Shown: one piece after another, positions 41,501 through 50,716 of the stretch
How positions within the stretch are numbered: position 1 is the first letter of the stretch
Layout: every line of letters begins with the position of its first letter
Assembly: GCA_963169745.1 (NCBI GenBank)
Contig: CAUJCU010000017.1
Location: 248,001 to 312,000 of the forward strand
DNA: 64,000 bases
Direction: 5' to 3'
Origin: Bacteroidota bacterium
GTDB lineage: Bacteria; Bacteroidota; Bacteroidia; UBA4408
Notes under the pieces: generated by a model
Databases searched by the model: none
What the model was told of the DNA's origin: nothing
Seen by the model: the letters and a program-made list of their open reading frames with translations, nothing else
Program-made: the position numbers and the translations under genes

Positions 41501-42328
41501 TTATACGAAAACAGGTTCAACCGGTTGGGGTATTAAATTTAGATTAAGAGCCGTTTGCAGTAAAGTACGAATGGCTTTTTTTCCTTCTTTACCTATATTA
41601 AGACTGTACTTATTTACGTAAAGGGCAATATGTTGTTGCATTACTTTAGGATTCATGCTTTGTGCATGTAATTGTGTATATGGCAGTGAAACAGAAGGGT
41701 TTTCAAATGCAAATTCTATGCTTTTCTTTATTAATGAATCTATGTCATTTTTTATCTGCTGATCAAAGCTTCTTTTAATAGCAATAGCTCCTAAAGGTAT
41801 TGGAAGGCCTGAGAAATTTTCCCAATACTGTCCTAAATCACGAATTAGTTTTAACCCCTTTAATTCGTATGTAAATCTGTTTTCGTGAATGAGTAACCCG
41901 GCATCAAAGCGACCATCTAATACCGCATTTTCTATTTCTGAGAATATAATGTCCTGTTTATTGGTAAGCTCCGGATAGGCTGATGAGAGTAAAAAATTGG
42001 CTGTTGTAAATTTTCCTGGAATAGCCGTTTTTAGTAATGATACAGGGTAATTCAACTTTTCTTCTGTAGTTATTAGTAAAGGTCCACATCCTTTTCCTAA
42101 GGCGCTTCCAGAGTTCAAAATCTGGTAGTTTTGACTTGCAAAGGCCCAGGCGTAGAAACTTAATTTTGTAATGTCTGCCTCGGCCTGAAATGCTTTTTGA
42201 TTCAATTGCTCCACATCAGACAAAATGACTTCAAAATCATATCCCATAGTATCAATGCGCTTATGAATTAAAGCATCAAATATAAAAGTATCGTTAGGGC
42301 AAGGCGAAAAAGCTAATGTTAACTTCAT
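41501..42328 (-). CDS. mqnD: 1,4-dihydroxy-6-naphthoate synthase (futalosine pathway)
   Basis: 275 aa. Converts cyclic dehypoxanthinyl futalosine to 1,4-dihydroxy-6-naphthoate in menaquinone synthesis. The protein has the periplasmic-binding-protein-like fold without a signal peptide. Recognisable parts are the start LAFSPCPNDTFIFDALIHK, then EQLNQKAFQAEADITKLS, LGKGCGPLLI, DAGLLIHENRFTY and LPIPLGAIAIKR. The other mqn genes are outside the window. A -7 box lies 24 nt upstream. Confidence 0.95.
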   Translation of the reverse strand: MKLTLAFSPCPNDTFIFDALIHKRIDTMGYDFEVILSDVEQLNQKAFQAEADITKLSFYAWAFASQNYQILNSGSALGKGCGPLLITTEEKLNYPVSLLKTAIPGKFTTANFLLSSAYPELTNKQDIIFSEIENAVLDGRFDAGLLIHENRFTYELKGLKLIRDLGQYWENFSGLPIPLGAIAIKRSFDQQIKNDIDSLIKKSIEFAFENPSVSLPYTQLHAQSMNPKVMQQHIALYVNKYSLNIGKEGKKAIRTLLQTALNLNLIPQPVEPVFV

Positions 42329-42351
42329 AATTTAGACCTAAAATATAAATG

Positions 42352-42359
42352 CAAAATTA
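42352..42359 (-). promoter_or_regulatory. Possible -7 box (TAATTTTG) for mqnD
   Basis: Minus-strand TAATTTTG, 24 nt upstream of the mqnD ATG. No -33 element at the usual spacing. Confidence 0.35.
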
Positions 42360-42775
42360 TATATTTATTGAGTATTTATATCGACATGTATTCTTATTGG
42401 GTTTACTTTTACCATGCAGCTTTTTGTCAGATACATTAGTTTAAAAGAAAGTTACTCTCTGTAAAAACGAATTATTGGACTAGATTTATTCTAATTTTAA
42501 AATGGCAGTAACCTTATAATCGCTTCAATTGAGTTCGTCTTTTATATAAAGAGAAGAAGGTATTCATAGTATTTATGACCCTATAATTCAACTGAAAAAA
42601 CTTATTCACGCTAGGATATTTAATCTATCATTTTTACAATCAAGCAATTAATAAGTAGCCATTACTTCATTTATTTAATGTAAAATATTGTTCAACTTTA
42701 CAAGATTTAATTTAAATTGGTATTGCTTTTAGTATAATTTTTGGGACTAGCTCATTTTTCGAAAATCATTAAAAA
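42360..42775. other. Divergent intergenic region mqnD/M1 peptidase
   Basis: About 415 bp, AT-rich, no gene seen. Near its right end CTCATTTTT (42751-42759) and AAAAATGAG (42772-42780) form a 9-bp inverted repeat. Its second arm contains an ATG in frame with the peptidase gene. Confidence 0.45.
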
Positions 42776-42805
42776 ATGAGTTACTTTGTACTTCAATTTA
42801 TGATT

Positions 42806-44689
42806 ATGAAGAAGTTAATACGAGTAGTTTACTGTTTCACTTTTTTGGTCCTCATTTCCTGTAACACTAAAGAAAAGGAAGATACTTTTGTGCCAGAAGC
42901 TACCAACGACAGTCACTCCTTTTCCAACCCAACAGAAATAACTATTTCTCATATCTATTTAAACTTTAAAATAAATTTTGACAGCAGCCGAATTGAGGGC
43001 ACATCAAGTCTTTCCTTGTTGCACAAAAAACCGGCTGATACTTTATGGTTAGACACTCGTGGGCTTGATATAAAATATGTAACATTAGACAGCAATAGTG
43101 CTAAAATAAATTATTTCTTAGGTCGTGAAATCTTGTTCAAAGGAAAAGCATTAGGAATACCGGTTAACCCAAATGTAAAGACGGTACACATCACCTATCA
43201 AACTACTTCTGAAAGTGTAGCTTTACAATGGCTTAGCCCGGCACAAACGGCAGGTAAAGATTACCCTTTTTTATTTACTCAATCTGAAGCTAATCTTGCA
43301 CGCAGTTGGGTTCCATGTCAAGATAGTCCGGGAGTAAGGTTTACCTATAGTGCAGATGTTTCTGTACCTAAAAATATGCTTGCTTTAATGAGTGCCGAAA
43401 ACCCCATAAAGAAAAATGAAACCGGTATTTACCATTTCGAAATGAAAGAAAAAATTCCTGCTTATCTTATGGCATTAGCTGTAGGTAATATTGAATTTTT
43501 ATCAACAGGAACACGTACTGGCGTATATTCTGAACCGGCTATGGTGCATAAAGCTGTTGTTGAATTTTCAGAAATGGACAATATGGTAAAAGCAGCCGAA
43601 GCACTTTATGGCCCGTACCGCTGGGGGCGTTTTGATGTTATTGTGCTGCCTCCTTCCTTTCCATTTGGAGGAATGGAAAATCCTAAGCTTACTTTTCTAA
43701 CTCCTACGCTTGTAGTTGGAGATAAATCGCTTACGGCTGTAGTAGCGCATGAATTGGCTCACTCCTGGAGTGGTAATTTAGTGACTAATGCTACTTGGAA
43801 TGACTTTTGGTTGAACGAAGGCTTTACCGTTTATATTGAAAGAAGAATTATAGAGCGAATGAATGGAAAAGACTTTGCCGATATGCAGGCTGTATTAGGC
43901 TTTAAAGACTTAAAAGAAACCCTTGACGAATTAAGTAAAACACCTGATGACACAAGACTAAAGCAAAATTTACTCAATCGTGATCCTGATGATGGCATGA
44001 CCGATGTAGCCTATGAAAAAGGGTATTTGTTTCTTCGGTTAATTGAAGAAACAGCGGGACGTGAAAAATTTGATGCATTTCTTACAACTTATTTTAATGA
44101 GCATGCTTTTCAGAGTATGACTACTGAAGCATTTATTCATTACCTAAAAACACGTTTGTTAAACGACAAAAACGGATTAAAAGGCAAAGTAAATATTGAT
44201 GAATGGGTATATAAACCTGGAATACCTGCTAATTGCCCTAAAATAGACTCAGAAAAATTTAGCATTATTGAATCTAAAACAGAACAGTTTTTAAGAGGAA
44301 CTCCTGCTATGGATTTGGGGCTGCAGAATGTTTCAACTAATGAATGGCTACACTTTTTAGATTGTTTACCTTCTAAACTTACACCTGCACAAATGGTTGA
44401 TTTGGATAGTGTGTATAAGTTTACTGATAGTGGCAATGCCGAAATTCTCTGTAAATGGCTCAGAAAATGTGTAGCCGGAAATTACCATAAAGCCGATGAA
44501 ACTTTGGAATACTTTTTACTTCATACGGGTCGCAGAAAGTTTGTAAAACCTCTTTTTGTGGAACTGGCAAAAACTCCTGAAGGGCTTGTTAAAGCTAAAG
44601 AAATATACACAAAGGCCAAACCTAATTACCATGCCTTACTCATTAACACTCTAGAGCAAATATTAGAGAAACAATCTGTAAAAATGTAA
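42806..44689 (+). CDS. M1 family aminopeptidase lipoprotein (leukotriene A4 hydrolase-like)
   Basis: The start at 42806 gives a clean lipoprotein signal, MKKLIRVVYCFTFLVLISCN, with the lipobox Cys at about residue 19. The ATG at 42776 adds ten residues in front. Catalytic features are the exopeptidase motif GGMENPKLTFLTP, zinc ligands H315, H319 (HELAHS) and E338 (WLNEGFTVY), and the general base E316. The proton-donor Tyr region is VAYEKGYLF. A C-terminal helical domain follows (about 470-628). GGMENP..TF.TPT and the C-terminal domain are closest to the LTA4H/aminopeptidase B branch. It should be tethered to an envelope membrane and trim peptides. Confidence 0.94.
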   Translation: MKKLIRVVYCFTFLVLISCNTKEKEDTFVPEATNDSHSFSNPTEITISHIYLNFKINFDSSRIEGTSSLSLLHKKPADTLWLDTRGLDIKYVTLDSNSAKINYFLGREILFKGKALGIPVNPNVKTVHITYQTTSESVALQWLSPAQTAGKDYPFLFTQSEANLARSWVPCQDSPGVRFTYSADVSVPKNMLALMSAENPIKKNETGIYHFEMKEKIPAYLMALAVGNIEFLSTGTRTGVYSEPAMVHKAVVEFSEMDNMVKAAEALYGPYRWGRFDVIVLPPSFPFGGMENPKLTFLTPTLVVGDKSLTAVVAHELAHSWSGNLVTNATWNDFWLNEGFTVYIERRIIERMNGKDFADMQAVLGFKDLKETLDELSKTPDDTRLKQNLLNRDPDDGMTDVAYEKGYLFLRLIEETAGREKFDAFLTTYFNEHAFQSMTTEAFIHYLKTRLLNDKNGLKGKVNIDEWVYKPGIPANCPKIDSEKFSIIESKTEQFLRGTPAMDLGLQNVSTNEWLHFLDCLPSKLTPAQMVDLDSVYKFTDSGNAEILCKWLRKCVAGNYHKADETLEYFLLHTGRRKFVKPLFVELAKTPEGLVKAKEIYTKAKPNYHALLINTLEQILEKQSVKM

Positions 44690-44722
44690 GCAAATCTATT
44701 ACTATTTATTTATAAACAACTT

Positions 44723-45811
44723 ATGATAACAACCGAGCAAGTTCTTGAAGCATTAAAAAACGTAGATGATCCTGATTTTAAAAAGGATATTGTAACCCTT
44801 AATATGGTAAGGGATATTAAAATTGAAGGTAAAAAAGTAAGCTTTACTGTTGTATTAACAACTCCGGCTTGCCCTATGAAGGAAATGATTCATAAAGCCT
44901 GTATAACTGCAATAACGCACTTTGTTGATAAAGATGCCGAGGTGCATGTAAATATGGACTCTCAGGTAACTTCACATCGTACCCATAATACTCCCCTGCT
45001 ACCAGGTGTAAAAAATATAATTGCTGTTGCCTCTGGCAAAGGAGGTGTTGGAAAATCTACAGTAGCCTCCAATCTGGCTGTTGCCTTAGCCTTAAATGGA
45101 GCAAAAGTAGGTCTTGTTGATGCTGATATTTATGGCCCCTCTATGCCCATTATGTTTGATGTTGTGGATGAAAAACCGGTGGTACAGCCTAAAGATGGAA
45201 AAAATTGTATTATACCGGTAAGCTCTTATGGTGTTAAATTATTATCTATAGGATTTTTTGCTGATACTTCGCAAGCTATAGTATGGCGTGGCCCTATGGC
45301 TAGTAAAGCCTTAAATCAAATGTTTGCAGATGCTTACTGGGGCGACTTGGATTATATGTTAGTTGACCTGCCTCCCGGAACTGGTGATATACATTTGAGC
45401 TTAGTACAAGCTATACCGGTTACAGGTGCCATAGTGGTAAGTACTCCGCAACCAGTTGCACTTGCTGATGCTCAAAAAGGAGTAAGTATGTTTAAAATGC
45501 CCAATATAAATGTTCCTGTATTAGGAATAATTGAAAACATGTCATACTTCACACCGGCTGAGTTGCCTGAAAATAAATATTATATTTTTGGAAAAGATGG
45601 AGCTAAAAATTTGGCTGAAAGACTTCAAGTTCCTTTATTGGGTGAGATTCCAATTGTTCAGAGCATACGTGAAGCCGGTGATGCAGGGAGGCCTGCTGTA
45701 CTGCAAGAAAACACCCCACAAGCCATTATCTTTAAAGAAATTGCCCAAAGAGTAGCCCAAGAAGTTGCCATTAAGAATGCTGAAAAGTTACGTGAGAAAG
45801 CAAGTGTTTAA
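44723..45811 (+). CDS. apbC: Mrp/NBP35-type iron-sulfur cluster carrier ATPase
   Basis: 362 aa. The N-terminal MIP18/DUF59 domain (about 1-85) contains VDDPDFKKDIVTLNMV and TPACPMKEMI. The deviant Walker A ASGKGGVGKSTVASNLA comes near residue 98. Then come VDADIYGPSMPIM, MLVDLPPGTGDIHLS (Walker B) and VSTPQPVALADAQKG. ApbC/Mrp proteins bind and hand over 4Fe-4S clusters as dimers. The canonical C-terminal CxxC is not evident: the segment reads ENMSYFTPAELPENKYYIFG, lacking both Cys of the usual CPxC. This is also seen in some Bacteroidota homologues as far as I recall, and it makes cluster binding less certain. Confidence 0.93.
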   Translation: MITTEQVLEALKNVDDPDFKKDIVTLNMVRDIKIEGKKVSFTVVLTTPACPMKEMIHKACITAITHFVDKDAEVHVNMDSQVTSHRTHNTPLLPGVKNIIAVASGKGGVGKSTVASNLAVALALNGAKVGLVDADIYGPSMPIMFDVVDEKPVVQPKDGKNCIIPVSSYGVKLLSIGFFADTSQAIVWRGPMASKALNQMFADAYWGDLDYMLVDLPPGTGDIHLSLVQAIPVTGAIVVSTPQPVALADAQKGVSMFKMPNINVPVLGIIENMSYFTPAELPENKYYIFGKDGAKNLAERLQVPLLGEIPIVQSIREAGDAGRPAVLQENTPQAIIFKEIAQRVAQEVAIKNAEKLREKASV

Positions 45812-46004
45812 GGAAAGTTGAAGATTGAAAAGGATATAACAAATATTATATCTTTTTAATACTTATTATGGCAATTAAGTTTTCTTTTACAGTAACATTT
45901 TTAAACTGCAAAAGTAAAATAACTTGATTCGTCTTTGAGCTTAAATTCAAAGATTGATATGGCATTATTCAAGAAAATTTAATTTTATAGCAATACGTTT
46001 TTTA

Positions 46005-48698
46005 ATGGAGCAAGCACCCGGTAAGAAAAATAAAGGCACTAAGAAAATTATTATTTTCCTGAGTATTATTTTGGTGGTATTGGGAAGTATTGCAGCTTTT
46101 GTTTCGTGGATATACGAAGACCAAGTAAAGAGCATCATCATTGGGCAAATAAACAAGCAGCTTATTGTGCCTGTACAAGTAAAAGAAATTAAATTTTCAT
46201 TAATAAAAGATTTCCCAAAAGCTTCCCTAAGTTTTTACGGTGTAAAAGCACAATCTTATTACAAGGGTAAGTATCCTAAGTATGCTCACGAAAATCTTTT
46301 AACCGCAAATGAAATTAATCTTCAATTTAATTTGTTAGATATTTTCAAAAGAAATTACACCATTACAAAAATTCAAATAAAGGGAACTGATTTGTTTTTA
46401 TATACAGACCAAAATAACAACGATAATTATCACATTTGGAAACAAGACACGACAAGCTCCCAAAAAGAAGTTGCTTTTAAACTTGAGCAAATATCTGTTA
46501 ACAACTTTAACCTAAATTATAAGGATTTTAATCATGACTTAATATTTTCTGGAAAAATTCCACAAACAATTATTACCGGTGAAATATCAGGTTCTGATTT
46601 TGCATTTATAACTAAGTCTGATATATTGATTCAGCATTTGGAGACTAACAAAGTGAGCTATTTAAAAAATAAAAATGTGCATTTGCACATTGGGTTAATA
46701 AAGAAAAAAAATGTATACAGCTTTTCGAATGCTGTTGCCGAATTAGAAAAACTTAGATTACAACTTTCCGGAAGCTTCACAGATAAAGAAATTAGTTTTG
46801 AAGCCCGAGGTAAGAATCTGGATGTACAGTCTTTTATATCCTTGTTACCCCAACAGTATAGCCAAAAGTTTTTAGAATATAGCAGTACTGGGTCTTTTAC
46901 CTTTAGTTTATCAGTAAAAGGAGCTCCATCACAGCCACAAATTAAAGCTAATTTTGACATTCGTGAAGCTACTGTAAAAGGAAAATCAAAATCAGTTGCA
47001 TTGCATCACCTTAATTTAAAAGGCTATTACAGCAATGGGAGTCAAAACAACTCTAAAACCTCAGGCATTTATATTCATAGTTTTAGCACACTACTCAACC
47101 AAAGCCCAATAAATGGGCATTTTTCGATAGTTGATTTTACGCAACCTTTTATTAATGCCGGACTTGAAGCAGTTGTTAAGTTAGAAGAAGTGAAAGAATT
47201 GCTCCAGCTCGACACGTTTAACATCTTAACCGGAAATGCCAATTTAAAATTAAATTTAGCAGGCACCGTGGAGCAACTAAGCGAAAAGGATATTTCAAAA
47301 ATGCGGGAAGGTCAAATTTCAGGAACTATGCTATTACAAAATGCAAGCTTTAAATTGGTTAACGAACGTTTAAGCTACGAACATATAGAAGCCGACATAT
47401 ATGCTAACGACAATTATATAATGCTTAAAACTTTGAAGTTTAACCATGGCAAATCAATTGTTGAACTTCAAGGAGAACTGGTGAATTTCCAATCCCTTGT
47501 TTCCGAAAGGCCCGAAAAAGCATCGCTTACAGCATACTTCAATGCTCCTGTTTTTGAATTAGAAGACTGGCTACCTGAGCAGACTAAAAATAATACCTCT
47601 AACCCCTCCATCAATAGTAATACCTATGGAAATAGAATTGAAATGAAATTGAAAGCAAAAATTGGACAGTTCCATTTTGAAAAATTCAATGCCTCGGAAT
47701 TAAACAGTACCATTTATTTTAAAGACCGTATTTTTTCATTTGAATCGCTTAATTTTAAAACTATGGATGGTAATGCCTCTACTCATGGCTTTATAAAACT
47801 TAAAAACAATGGAGGTTTTGATTTAACATGCCATGCCAAACTACAGCAAATTGATATTACAAAACTTTTTGAACAGCTTAATAATTTTGGGCAAACAACG
47901 CTTACACATAAAAATATAGCCGGAAAATTAAATACCGAAATTGACTATAGCAGCAGTTGGAGTAATCTAAACAATATTATTCCTGAAAGTATAATAGCCG
48001 ATGCAAAAGTGAATATTAGTGAGGGGCAGTTAAACAATTTTACACCATTAAACAAGCTGTCAAAATTTATTTCAATAACTGAACTCAGCCAAATAAAATT
48101 TAAAGATTTGGAGAACAATGTGAATATACAAAATAAAAAAATTTATATCCCTCAGTTTAAAATAAACTCTTCTGCTCTAAACTTATTGTGTAGTGGCACT
48201 CATGATTTTAACAATAATATTGATTATCATTTTCAGCTTACTTTAAATGATTTACTAAGTAAAAAATTTAAGCTTAACCGAAATAAGAATAGTGAATTTA
48301 ATGAAATAGCCGAAAGCGAAGAAGGTAAAACAACCTTGTTTATAAGCATGACCGGACATATAGACAACCCGGTTATTAAATATGATAAAAAAGAGTTAAA
48401 AAACTTTGTAAAAAGTGAATTCAAAAATGAAAAGAACACTATAAAGCAATTATTGAAAGAAGATTTTGGTTTATTTAAAAATGATAAAAGCATACAACAA
48501 AACACACCAAAGAAAGAATCGAAGCCAACTAATTTTGAAGTTGAGTGGGAAGAGTCTGACCCACCTATAGATAAAGTGAAAACAGACAAAAAAGCTTCTG
48601 ATAAGAAATTTTCAGACAGCCCGAAATCAACACCAAAAAGAGAAGAAAAAGAAAAGAAAAAGAAACAGAAGGAAGAAAACAGTGACGACTTTTTATAG
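46005..48698 (+). CDS. AsmA-like envelope protein
   Basis: The start at 46005 (MEQAPGKKNKGTKK) is preferred to 45954, which adds a leader with no family resemblance. About 897 aa. One N-terminal TM helix (about 13-36), then a long periplasmic beta-rich body. It includes the AsmA N-terminal segment PVQVKEIKFSLIKDFPKASLS and the C-terminal AsmA_2 region (about 590-790, with TLTHKNIAGKLNTEIDYSS and GTHDFNNNIDYHFQL). The tail (about 800-897) is highly charged (Lys/Glu/Asp/Ser-rich). AsmA-like proteins form bridge-like lipid carriers between inner and outer membranes; a phospholipid transport role is inferred. Confidence 0.88.
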   Translation: MEQAPGKKNKGTKKIIIFLSIILVVLGSIAAFVSWIYEDQVKSIIIGQINKQLIVPVQVKEIKFSLIKDFPKASLSFYGVKAQSYYKGKYPKYAHENLLTANEINLQFNLLDIFKRNYTITKIQIKGTDLFLYTDQNNNDNYHIWKQDTTSSQKEVAFKLEQISVNNFNLNYKDFNHDLIFSGKIPQTIITGEISGSDFAFITKSDILIQHLETNKVSYLKNKNVHLHIGLIKKKNVYSFSNAVAELEKLRLQLSGSFTDKEISFEARGKNLDVQSFISLLPQQYSQKFLEYSSTGSFTFSLSVKGAPSQPQIKANFDIREATVKGKSKSVALHHLNLKGYYSNGSQNNSKTSGIYIHSFSTLLNQSPINGHFSIVDFTQPFINAGLEAVVKLEEVKELLQLDTFNILTGNANLKLNLAGTVEQLSEKDISKMREGQISGTMLLQNASFKLVNERLSYEHIEADIYANDNYIMLKTLKFNHGKSIVELQGELVNFQSLVSERPEKASLTAYFNAPVFELEDWLPEQTKNNTSNPSINSNTYGNRIEMKLKAKIGQFHFEKFNASELNSTIYFKDRIFSFESLNFKTMDGNASTHGFIKLKNNGGFDLTCHAKLQQIDITKLFEQLNNFGQTTLTHKNIAGKLNTEIDYSSSWSNLNNIIPESIIADAKVNISEGQLNNFTPLNKLSKFISITELSQIKFKDLENNVNIQNKKIYIPQFKINSSALNLLCSGTHDFNNNIDYHFQLTLNDLLSKKFKLNRNKNSEFNEIAESEEGKTTLFISMTGHIDNPVIKYDKKELKNFVKSEFKNEKNTIKQLLKEDFGLFKNDKSIQQNTPKKESKPTNFEVEWEESDPPIDKVKTDKKASDKKFSDSPKSTPKREEKEKKKKQKEENSDDFL

Positions 48699-48753
48699 TT
48701 AATTTTTAGATTTTGTAAAAGAATTTTAATAGTATTGTGAAAATATCATCGTC

Positions 48754-49146
48754 ATGTCAACCAAATCAAAAAGTACAAAAGGAATTTTAATTCAGGCTGC
48801 TCCTGAGTTTAGTCCATCTAATTCAGATGTGAAAAATGATAAATATTTTTTCGCTTACACTATTACCATTCATAATCACACAAAAAAAACCTGTCAGTTG
48901 CTTCACAGGCAATGGATTATTTTTGACTCCATAGGCGAATTAATTAATGTTAATGGTGAAGGAGTAGTTGGGCAACAACCCGTTATAATGCCCGGCCAAA
49001 CCTATTCATATCAATCATTTTGTATGCTAAAATCAGACATTGGCTTTATGCAAGGTTCGTATCAAATGAAACAGTTAGAGAACGAAGTATTGTTTGATGT
49101 TCAAATTCCTGGGTTTGAGCTAATAGCCCCATTTAAGCTTAATTGA
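48754..49146 (+). CDS. apaG: ApaG/DUF525 domain protein
   Basis: 130 aa, a single immunoglobulin/fibronectin-like DUF525 domain. Typical features are YFFAYTITIHNHTKKTCQLL, HRQWIIFDS, GEGVVGQQPVIMPGQTYSYQS and MQGSYQM. ApaG is linked to Co2+ resistance and Mg2+ efflux phenotypes in enterobacteria; its molecular role is unknown. No signal peptide, so it is cytoplasmic. It is followed after 58 bp by an acyltransferase gene. Confidence 0.95.
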   Translation: MSTKSKSTKGILIQAAPEFSPSNSDVKNDKYFFAYTITIHNHTKKTCQLLHRQWIIFDSIGELINVNGEGVVGQQPVIMPGQTYSYQSFCMLKSDIGFMQGSYQMKQLENEVLFDVQIPGFELIAPFKLN

Positions 49147-49204
49147 TTTTATGGTAGATAAGTTTTCGTTACTCAAAAGCTTAAATGACGAGCATTAAAC
49201 AAAA

Positions 49205-50335
49205 ATGAGCAAACAGAAAATTTATTTTCCAAATCTAAACGGACTTAGATTTATAGCTGCTTTTTTAGTAATCATTCATCATATTGAACAATTTAAGTCA
49301 ATATATAAATATGAAAATTATTGGGGTTCAGTTCCATTTATTGGTATTATTGGCAAACTTGGTGTGGTTCTGTTTTTTGTTTTGAGTGGATTTTTAATTA
49401 CTTATTTACTTTTAGCAGAAGAGCAATCTTTTAAGAATATTAGCATAGGTAGGTTTTATGTTCGTAGGATATTGCGAATTTGGCCACTTTATTTTTTAAT
49501 TATCCTTTTAGCCTTTTTTGTTTTACCCAATATTGACTTATTTATATTGCCTAATTTCGGGAAGGATGTTATTTACTCGAACTTGCTCTTAAAATTGTTT
49601 TTATATGCAATATTCTTCCCCAATCTTGCTTTATCACTGTTAGGTATAGTTCCATACGCTTCTCACACTTGGTCGATTGGTACAGAAGAGCAATTTTATT
49701 TGGTTTGGCCAGTTTTGATAAAGTGGGTTAAAAAATACAGACTAGGATTGATGTTTTTTATAATAATATTTTACTTGGGTTTTCTCTTTTTTATGAAAAC
49801 ACAGTATTTTGAAATTATTCCTTATAAAAAATTAATTAAAACATTTTGGTATACATTTAATATAGATTGTATGGCCATTGGAGGAATTTTTGCAATCTTA
49901 CAATTTCAACAAAGTAGTTTATTAAAACTACTTAAAAATAAGCTTCTTTTTTATTTCACTATTGTTTTTGCACTGTTACTAATGGTGAAAGGGGTTTATA
50001 TACCTTATTTTCATTATGAGTTCTATTCTGTAATTTTTGGAATTATCATCTTAAATTTTGCAACAAACAATGAAATCAAAATATCACTTGAAAACAAATA
50101 TTTTAATTATTTGGGAAACATCTCATACGGCTTGTACATGTATCATCCAATAGGAATTATATTAGCATTATTTATTTGTAGTTATATTAACTATCTGACA
50201 AATTGGTTTATTTATCCACTATCTTTTGCTTTTACAATACTCTTGGCAGGACTCTCATACAAATATTTTGAATCTTTTTTCCTTAAGTTTAAAGGCAAAT
50301 TTTCGAACGTAATAAGTGGAAATAGTACTTACTAA
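49205..50335 (+). CDS. Acyltransferase family 3 membrane protein
   Basis: 376 aa with about ten hydrophobic segments. Acyltransferase_3 signatures are LNGLRFIAAFLVIIHH with the conserved catalytic-region His, GKLGVVLFFVLSGFLITYLL, FYVRRILRIWPLYFL and SHTWSIGTEEQFYLVWP. Near the end comes YLGNISYGLYMYHP. These enzymes O-acetylate or otherwise O-acylate surface sugars or peptidoglycan from the inner membrane. The acceptor cannot be told and no glycan gene cluster lies beside it. Slightly more AT-rich than its neighbours and directly next to the repeat block at 50.4 kb, so it may be part of an accessory spot. Confidence 0.93.
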   Translation: MSKQKIYFPNLNGLRFIAAFLVIIHHIEQFKSIYKYENYWGSVPFIGIIGKLGVVLFFVLSGFLITYLLLAEEQSFKNISIGRFYVRRILRIWPLYFLIILLAFFVLPNIDLFILPNFGKDVIYSNLLLKLFLYAIFFPNLALSLLGIVPYASHTWSIGTEEQFYLVWPVLIKWVKKYRLGLMFFIIIFYLGFLFFMKTQYFEIIPYKKLIKTFWYTFNIDCMAIGGIFAILQFQQSSLLKLLKNKLLFYFTIVFALLLMVKGVYIPYFHYEFYSVIFGIIILNFATNNEIKISLENKYFNYLGNISYGLYMYHPIGIILALFICSYINYLTNWFIYPLSFAFTILLAGLSYKYFESFFLKFKGKFSNVISGNSTY

Positions 50336-50411
50336 AAAAGGTAAACCACTAACAGTGGCAACATTTTAACCAGCTTCTCACTTTCCAGCAAATATTTCCG
50401 TTAAAGTGAAT

Positions 50412-50543
50412 CCATACTTCGTTTTCCTTTAATTGAGCAAGTCTTACTTGCCAGATTTCACCGCATTAAATTAGCTGCACTATTATAGCCGAGCAAAGCA
50501 TTATCTATTATAAAACACAAAGCACAGCATCGTGTTTATTGGG
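50412..50543 (-). repeat. Dispersed repeat B, copy 3 (inverted relative to copies 1 and 2)
   Basis: Read on the minus strand it follows the order of copies 1 and 2: CCCAATAAACACGATGCTGTG, TTTGTGTTTT-ATAATAG, TGCTTTGCTCGGC, GCAAGTAAGACTTGCTCAAT, TAAAGGAAAACGAAG. The GCAAGT-aag-ACTTGC stem is preserved. It is more diverged than copies 1 and 2 are from each other. Confidence 0.75.
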
Positions 50544-50560
50544 TATATATGGGGTTACAC

Positions 50561-50670
50561 TTCCTCTAAAATAAGCCTCATTTTAAGCGCTTAAAAGTGA
50601 TTTTATTTGCTTAGTTTTGCAAACAATAAATGAGAATTTTAAATTATTAGACAGACGTTGGCGGTCAGGC
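50561..50670 (+). repeat. Dispersed repeat A, copy at 50.6 kb
   Basis: Aligns with the minus strand of 7369-7466 over about 70 bp (TCTAAAATAAG..TCATTTTAAG; ATTTG-TTAGTTT-GCAA; CAATA-ATG) and continues into TTAGACAGACGTTGGCGGTC. It ends about 47 bp before the OmpA-like start codon. Confidence 0.65.
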
Positions 50671-50716
50671 TATTACGAAATAAAAAAAGGCTATCATTAT
50701 AAAACAGAAAATAAGA

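Larger units (their letters stand above)
50336..50716. other. Intergenic region holding repeats B and A
   Basis: No gene seen. It holds a short hairpin CCACT-aac-AGTGG just after the acyltransferase stop, repeat B copy 3 (50412-50543) and repeat A (50561-50670). It runs up to the OmpA-like gene. Confidence 0.7.
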
